Positions 61,828-64,000 of a DNA stretch of 64,000 nt are shown here, piece after piece. The notes beneath the pieces were generated by a model. That model did no database searches. It was not told the origin of the DNA and was given only the letters and a program-made list of their open reading frames with translations. Origin of the DNA: DATFNI01 sp963787205. Its GTDB lineage: Bacteria > Bacteroidota > Rhodothermia > Balneolales > DATFMH01. Position 1 is the stretch's first letter, and the number at the start of each line of letters is the position of its first letter. Location of the stretch: positions 186,001-250,000 of the forward strand of contig CAWBCD010000003.1 in assembly GCA_963787205.1 (NCBI GenBank), read 5' to 3'. The translations under genes were made by a program, and so were the position numbers.

Positions 61828-62109
61828 TCATTCTTCCATCCCCAGAGAAAACATATGTTCAAGGTCATAGCGGGAAAATGCCCTGAAGGCAATGTGGGTT
61901 TCCGTATCAACGATTCCTTCTACCGTGGCCATATGTTTTGTAACCGTTTCAGCAAGTTCTTCATTGGTCTTAACACGCACGATGGCAACAAGATCATAAC
62001 GCCCACCGACTGAGTAGACCTCGGAAATTTGAGGCATGTCAGCCAGTTTTTCGGCTACCTGGTTAACTTTTGTGCGTTCCGTGTTGATTATAATGATGGC
62101 TGTTACCAT
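61828..62109 (-). CDS. Stand-alone AsnC/Lrp-type ligand-binding (RAM) domain protein
   Basis: This 93-residue protein is the C-terminal domain of Lrp/AsnC regulators without the helix-turn-helix. Patterns are MVTAIIIINTERTKVNQVAEKL, EVYSVGGRYDLVAIVRV and the closing TETHIAFRAFSRYDLE. Stand-alone RAM proteins often bind amino acids and form dimers or higher oligomers. Start at ATG 62109, as in most relatives; another ATG lies six codons upstream. Confidence 0.85.
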   Translation of the reverse strand: MVTAIIIINTERTKVNQVAEKLADMPQISEVYSVGGRYDLVAIVRVKTNEELAETVTKHMATVEGIVDTETHIAFRAFSRYDLEHMFSLGMEE

Positions 62110-62191
62110 GTTCCTTGGGTTAATCATCTAACGTTCAATAAATTGTAAGAAAATACGCACTGCAACCGGAATCATAAAGTGGATAATGGTA

Positions 62192-62219
62192 GTATTGAGT
62201 AGTGAGTCTTGAGTAATGA
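62192..62219. repeat. Heptamer array before the fetA-like gene
   Basis: GTATTGA, GTAGTGA, GTCTTGA, GTAATGA run from 62192 to 62219, then GATTATTTTTTG. It lies in the spacer between two divergent genes and shares its word with 22084-22111 and 63715-63742. Confidence 0.85.
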
Positions 62220-62293
62220 GATTATTTTTTGAGAGGATATTCAGGATATCCTACCTTGATGTTTCGATTTCAAAAAAAACATTAGACAACTAA

Positions 62294-62917
62294 ATGCCCC
62301 CAATCATCGAATTTCAGCATGTTTCTTTAGGATTCCGGAAAGAACAGGTCTTGAATGATTTGTCTTTTATCATTAATGAAAGGGAAAGGGCTGTTCTCAC
62401 GGGTCCCTCAGGGGTTGGAAAAACGACGGTCATTCGTATCATAACAGGATTCGAGATACAGGATCAGGGAAATGTTTCTATTTTTAAAAGAACGCTTAAC
62501 CAGGATTCGGTCAGGGATATCAGGGAGAAGATATTTTGGTTGCCACAGCATTTTAATCCGGGAAACGGGAAAGTGAGACCATTCCTGGATGCAATATTTT
62601 CATTTCGACAGAATAAAGGAATGAAACCATCTGCGGACCGGATGATCGAAGTGCTAACCCAACTGCTTTTACCGGACGATATCCTGGATCGGAAAATGGA
62701 AGAACTTTCGGGCGGACAATTGCAGCGGCTCGGACTCGGGATTGGTCTAATGATCCGACGCCCTCTCGTGCTGCTTGATGAACCTACTTCACAACTGGAC
62801 GACAAGGCAAAAGAGAAGGTGGCCGAACAATATGCAGGTATGCAAGATATAACGCTACTTAGTGCATCCCATGATTCGGTTTGGATTGATTTTATGAACA
62901 GGATCATAGGACTGTAG
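62294..62917 (+). CDS. fetA: ABC transporter ATP-binding protein (FetA-like)
   Basis: This 207-residue ATPase has Walker A GPSGVGKTT near residues 38-46, signature LSGGQLQRLGLGIGL, Walker B PLVLLDEPTSQLD and H-loop SASHD. It begins 5 bases before the FetB-like permease, forming a two-gene operon. FetAB is a metal (iron) exporter in E. coli that eases oxidative stress, so a metal efflux role is the best guess. Confidence 0.85.
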   Translation: MPPIIEFQHVSLGFRKEQVLNDLSFIINERERAVLTGPSGVGKTTVIRIITGFEIQDQGNVSIFKRTLNQDSVRDIREKIFWLPQHFNPGNGKVRPFLDAIFSFRQNKGMKPSADRMIEVLTQLLLPDDILDRKMEELSGGQLQRLGLGIGLMIRRPLVLLDEPTSQLDDKAKEKVAEQYAGMQDITLLSASHDSVWIDFMNRIIGL

Positions 62918-62921
62918 CATT

Positions 62922-63710
62922 ATGAAAGTAATTGATATTTCCTGGATACGACTACTCATCGGGTTCATCATGTTGATAATACCGCTTTGGATCTTATGGC
63001 GATATAGAACGGGGCTTATCAGCAAGTTCGCAATATCTGTCGTTCGAATGACAGTTCAGCTTTTGTTTGTTGGCTATTACCTGGAATACCTTTTCAAACT
63101 AAACAATCCATACCTGAATGTGGGATGGATGGTCGTGATGATCATTGTGGCGGATTATTCAACGATTGATCGAAGTGAACTCAGGATGATGCCGATGTTG
63201 TGGCCGATTTTTATTTCAACGGCAGTGGCCATGGGAGGTGTAGTTTTCTTTGTTATTGGTGTCGTAGTACATCCACCGGATACATTCGAGGCACAGTATC
63301 TCATACCACTAACAGGGATGGTGCTTGGCAACTGTCTGAGGAGCAATGTGATCGGAATACATGCTTTTTATTATGGGGTGAGACAGCAACGGGAGCGTTA
63401 TGAGTTCTACCTGCTCTCTGGTGCAACCAGGGATGAAGCACTCTTTCCTTTTTTTCAGGATGCGTTAAAACAGGTGACCAATCCGACTCTGGCTACGATG
63501 GCTACGATGGGTCTGGTTTCCCTGCCCGGAATGATGACAGGGCAGATTCTGAGCGGCAGCTCTCCGCTTACTGCTATTCGTTATCAGATCATGATCATGC
63601 TGGCTATAATTACCGGCACCGTGCTCTCTGTCTATCTGTCCATTCATTTGGCTAACCGAAAGCTCTTTGATACCCGTGACAACTTTCGGGCCGAACTGCT
63701 GAAGGAGTAA
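62922..63710 (+). CDS. fetB: ABC permease, FetB/UPF0014 family
   Basis: This 262-residue membrane protein has about seven helices. Conserved stretches typical of FetB are PLTGMVLGNCLRSNVIGIHAFY, YEFYLLSGATRDEALFPFFQDAL, and SLPGMMTGQILSGSSPLTAIRYQIMIM. It would pair with the adjacent ATPase for metal-ion export. Gap to fetA is 4 bases. The stop is followed after 4 bases by a heptamer array. Confidence 0.93.
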   Translation: MKVIDISWIRLLIGFIMLIIPLWILWRYRTGLISKFAISVVRMTVQLLFVGYYLEYLFKLNNPYLNVGWMVVMIIVADYSTIDRSELRMMPMLWPIFISTAVAMGGVVFFVIGVVVHPPDTFEAQYLIPLTGMVLGNCLRSNVIGIHAFYYGVRQQRERYEFYLLSGATRDEALFPFFQDALKQVTNPTLATMATMGLVSLPGMMTGQILSGSSPLTAIRYQIMIMLAIITGTVLSVYLSIHLANRKLFDTRDNFRAELLKE

Positions 63711-63714
63711 GATA

Positions 63715-63742
63715 GTATTGAGTAGTGAGATAGGAGTATTGA
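63715..63742. repeat. Heptamer array between fetB and DUF445 genes
   Basis: GTATTGA, GTAGTGA, GATAGGA, GTATTGA run from 63715 to 63742. It fills the gap between the convergent fetB and DUF445 genes, starting 4 bases after the fetB stop and ending 2 bases before the DUF445 stop. Confidence 0.85.
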
Positions 63743-63744
63743 GA

Positions 63745-64000
63745 CTATTGATGATTCTTGTGCCAGCGATGCAGCAGTGAATCTGCAATCACGAGTATAG
63801 AGCTTGCTGCGACGAGAAAAATGATGGAGAGTACGGGTTCCCAGATAACAAGTCCGCCGATGGTTCCAAGCACTGCACCAAGATATTGGATGTAGCGCAG
63901 CTGTTCATTCGTGGTACCTTTTATGAGGCCTTCCAACTGGCTTTCATCCATTCCGAGAATATTTTCTTCAATCATGTCGTGCACGTCAATCTCGCTGATT
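63745..64000 (-). CDS. C-terminal part of a DUF445-family membrane protein (cut by window edge)
   Basis: The minus-strand frame is open to the right edge (reading ISEIDVHDMIEENI...), so the protein starts beyond the window. The visible 84 residues end in LIKGTTNEQLRYIQYLGAVLGTIGGLVIWEP and one or two transmembrane helices. This matches the C-terminal end of DUF445 (YheB-like) proteins. Function unknown. A GTG or ATG near 63970-63984 is less likely to be the start. Confidence 0.8.
   Translation of the reverse strand, partial: ISEIDVHDMIEENILGMDESQLEGLIKGTTNEQLRYIQYLGAVLGTIGGLVIWEPVLSIIFLVAASSILVIADSLLHRWHKNHQ

Overview
The window reads as a chromosomal segment of a free-living bacterium of the Bacteroidota / FCB group. 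A Balneolota-like or Ignavibacteria-like lineage is my best guess, with low confidence. Reasons: the small acidic DUF2795-type protein, tatA next to gatA, a type II glutaminyl-cyclase-like lipoprotein, a rich set of secreted glycoside hydrolases (GH3, GH97, GH92, GH13), Omp85-like barrels, and several intergenic repeat families of the kind common in that group. Shine-Dalgarno sequences (GGAGG) are clear at some genes and absent at others. I saw no rRNA, tRNA, CRISPR array, insertion sequence or prophage.

Layout. 1-3 kb: end of an unknown gene, then the minus-strand operon greA-ugd-uxs (UDP-glucose to UDP-glucuronate to UDP-xylose). 3.3-10 kb: Nudix hydrolase, Omp85-like barrel, acetate kinase, a lipoprotein with a degenerate caspase-like domain, a DMT permease, and phosphotransacetylase. 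10.5-15.4 kb: ATP-grasp ligase, an unrecognised 660-residue protein with a papain-like Q-C-H-N signature, and a variant alanine racemase. 15.4-25.5 kb: GH13 amylase, 1-Cys peroxiredoxin, anchored thioredoxin, cupin, M28 peptidase, RlmD, a cNMP-binding protein, an Omp85/POTRA protein and a DUF2795 protein. 25.9-32 kb: tandem tatA genes, gatA, an SDR, a glutaminyl-cyclase-like enzyme, prmA, ppx. 32.5-40.3 kb: a two-component system and a divalent-metal CzcCBA efflux pump. 40.6-48.2 kb: secreted GH3, GH97 and GH92 enzymes, with a four-helix-bundle (S23) gene between the first two. 48.4-55.4 kb: a small AT-rich reading frame, an ABC exporter, a GIY-YIG nuclease in a nest of repeats, a pyruvate-oxidase-like enzyme paired with an FMN glutamate-synthase-like protein, and DUF2784. 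55.7-64 kb: an outer-membrane barrel, a large multi-PAS histidine kinase, DUF1499, small membrane proteins, TauE/SafE, a stand-alone AsnC-type domain, FetAB-type metal export, and the end of a DUF445 protein.

The most unusual layer is intergenic. At least twelve short arrays with a 7-base period occur, with different words at different loci. Many abut stop codons. The S23 four-helix-bundle gene is framed by two such arrays in inverted orientation. Separately there are about six TGTCATCCTGA...TCAGGATGACA inverted-repeat elements, one group surrounding the GIY-YIG gene, and two or three further palindrome families. The best candidates for new biology are the repeat-bounded S23 cassette and the ATP-grasp / papain-like / racemase neighbourhood.
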